The notes beneath the pieces are model-generated. The model worked only from the letters and a program-made list of their open reading frames with translations, was not told the origin of the DNA and searched no databases. A program made the translations under genes and the position numbers. Positions 63,640-64,000 of a stretch of 64,000 nt of DNA are shown piece after piece (position 1 is the stretch's first letter; each line of letters begins with the position of its first letter). Origin of the DNA: Bacteroidota bacterium (GTDB lineage: Bacteria; Bacteroidota; Bacteroidia; Cytophagales; Cytophagaceae); NCBI GenBank assembly GCA_023458555.1, contig JAEWYS010000016.1:124001-188000 (forward strand), given 5' to 3'.

Positions 63640-63650
63640 TGACCGACACT

Positions 63651-63701
63651 ATGCAGATTCATTTCATATTCTATAAAATTGCTACAGGCTGTTGTTGCTG
63701 A
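63651..63701 (+). CDS. Leader peptide ending in three cysteines (16 aa)
   Basis: The ATG lies 11 bases after the S-box aptamer. It encodes MQIHFIFYKIATGCCC, whose last three sense codons are TGT TGT TGC before TGA. A 7-bp perfect hairpin (CCCCGAT-aaa-ATCGGGG) follows 15 bases later. Codon-rich leader peptides with a downstream hairpin are the hallmark of amino-acid attenuators, and three consecutive Cys are very unlikely by chance. It is one of three such leaders in the window. Confidence 0.6.
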   Translation: MQIHFIFYKIATGCCC

Positions 63702-63716
63702 GTTCAATCCCCGCTG

Positions 63717-63733
63717 CCCCGATAAAATCGGGG
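63717..63733 (+). promoter_or_regulatory. Hairpin after the CCC leader peptide
   Basis: CCCCGAT / ATCGGGG with an AAA loop forms a perfect 7-bp stem. It is followed by AAAAC rather than T residues, so control of translation or an anti-terminator partner is more likely than direct termination. It lies 51 bases before the next ATG. Confidence 0.5.
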
Positions 63734-63784
63734 AAAACATACTTTATTTCATTCCATTCACTCATTCAATAAATTGTAACCAAC

Positions 63785-64000
63785 ATGAATACTCAGATAG
63801 CAACACCATATACAGCACTTACTGTTCAGCCGGCAAATGACCTTCGTGAACTGAATATATACGATTCATCCTATCAGCTTTCCACACTTGAAAAGCAATT
63901 AGCCTATCTGGAAGGCGGATACAATTCACTTGCTGCGAAATCATTCCGTTCAGCCCGTTTTTCTCTGATCAGACAACTTGCGGAGAATAAACCTTACCGG
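63785..64000 (+). CDS. Unidentified protein under SAM riboswitch / Cys leader control (3' partial)
   Basis: Seventy-two codons are visible from the ATG at 63785 to the window end without a stop. The product starts MNTQIATPYTALTVQPANDL and continues with polar and helical residues (YQLSTLEKQLAYLEGGYN). There is no signal peptide and I recognise no family. The S-box and CCC leader place it in methionine, cysteine or sulfate assimilation. The frame is supported by its regulatory leader and uninterrupted reading only. Confidence 0.6.
   Translation, partial: MNTQIATPYTALTVQPANDLRELNIYDSSYQLSTLEKQLAYLEGGYNSLAAKSFRSARFSLIRQLAENKPYR

Overview
The window comes from a member of the phylum Bacteroidota. 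The evidence is type IX secretion (T9SS) sorting domains of both type A and type B, PorP/SprF-type barrels, SusC/SusD pairs, and promoters of the TTTG-N19-TANNTTTG kind. I cannot place it more precisely than phylum.

Layout. 1-15 kb is mostly envelope and housekeeping: the end of a TPR membrane protein, an M1 peptidase that ends like an outer-membrane barrel, a membrane DnaJ protein coupled to a TPR protein, a helix-hairpin-helix/barrel pair, an S46 dipeptidyl peptidase, a small lipoprotein, a 7TM histidine kinase and two thioredoxin-fold proteins. 14.9-17.1 kb holds two related AraC regulators, the first broken by two single-base frameshifts. 17.4-28.2 kb is a giant (about 3200 residues) LamG/T9SS surface protein with a smaller T9SS partner. 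28.3-36.8 kb is a type B T9SS cassette: OmpA protein, PorP/SprF barrel, M43 protease and a divergent PKD-repeat protein. A choloylglycine-hydrolase-family amidase follows.

38.4-45.9 kb is a TonB receptor-ExbB-ExbD-ExbD-TonB-PstS-like lipoprotein-1-Cys peroxiredoxin operon. 46-49.8 kb carries two T9SS proteins (one with a nonsense codon) and lysA. 50.2-61.2 kb is an operon of SusC, SusD, two paralogous DoxX-like membrane proteins, an FAD oxidoreductase and a YeiH-type putative sulfate exporter. 61.2-63.3 kb holds a GIY-YIG nuclease inside a cluster of REP-like hairpins and a frameshifted KilA-N protein. The window ends in an S-box (SAM) riboswitch leader and the start of an unidentified gene.

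The most interesting signal is regulatory. Three separate leaders (about 38.5, 50.6 and 63.65 kb) each contain an unannotated mini-ORF of about 15-16 codons rich in cysteine: MCHFYYPTCPVRDCDF, MLTGYGTVCICCIFC and MQIHFIFYKIATGCCC. Each is followed by a hairpin and then a transport or SAM-riboswitch-controlled gene. Upstream of each is a TATAGA-centred motif (two copies of ACTAWWTMTATAGAYTA at 38.4 kb, one at 63.45 kb, a palindromic relative at 50.2 kb) and a TANNTTTG-like -7 element without a -33 TTTG. The 50 kb leader also contains a predicted structured RNA and an aberrant tRNA-Cys. I infer a cysteine-responsive sulfur-starvation regulon controlled at initiation and by leader-peptide attenuation. 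The second candidate novelty is the REPIN-like hairpin doublets around the GIY-YIG gene, which recall REP/RAYT systems.
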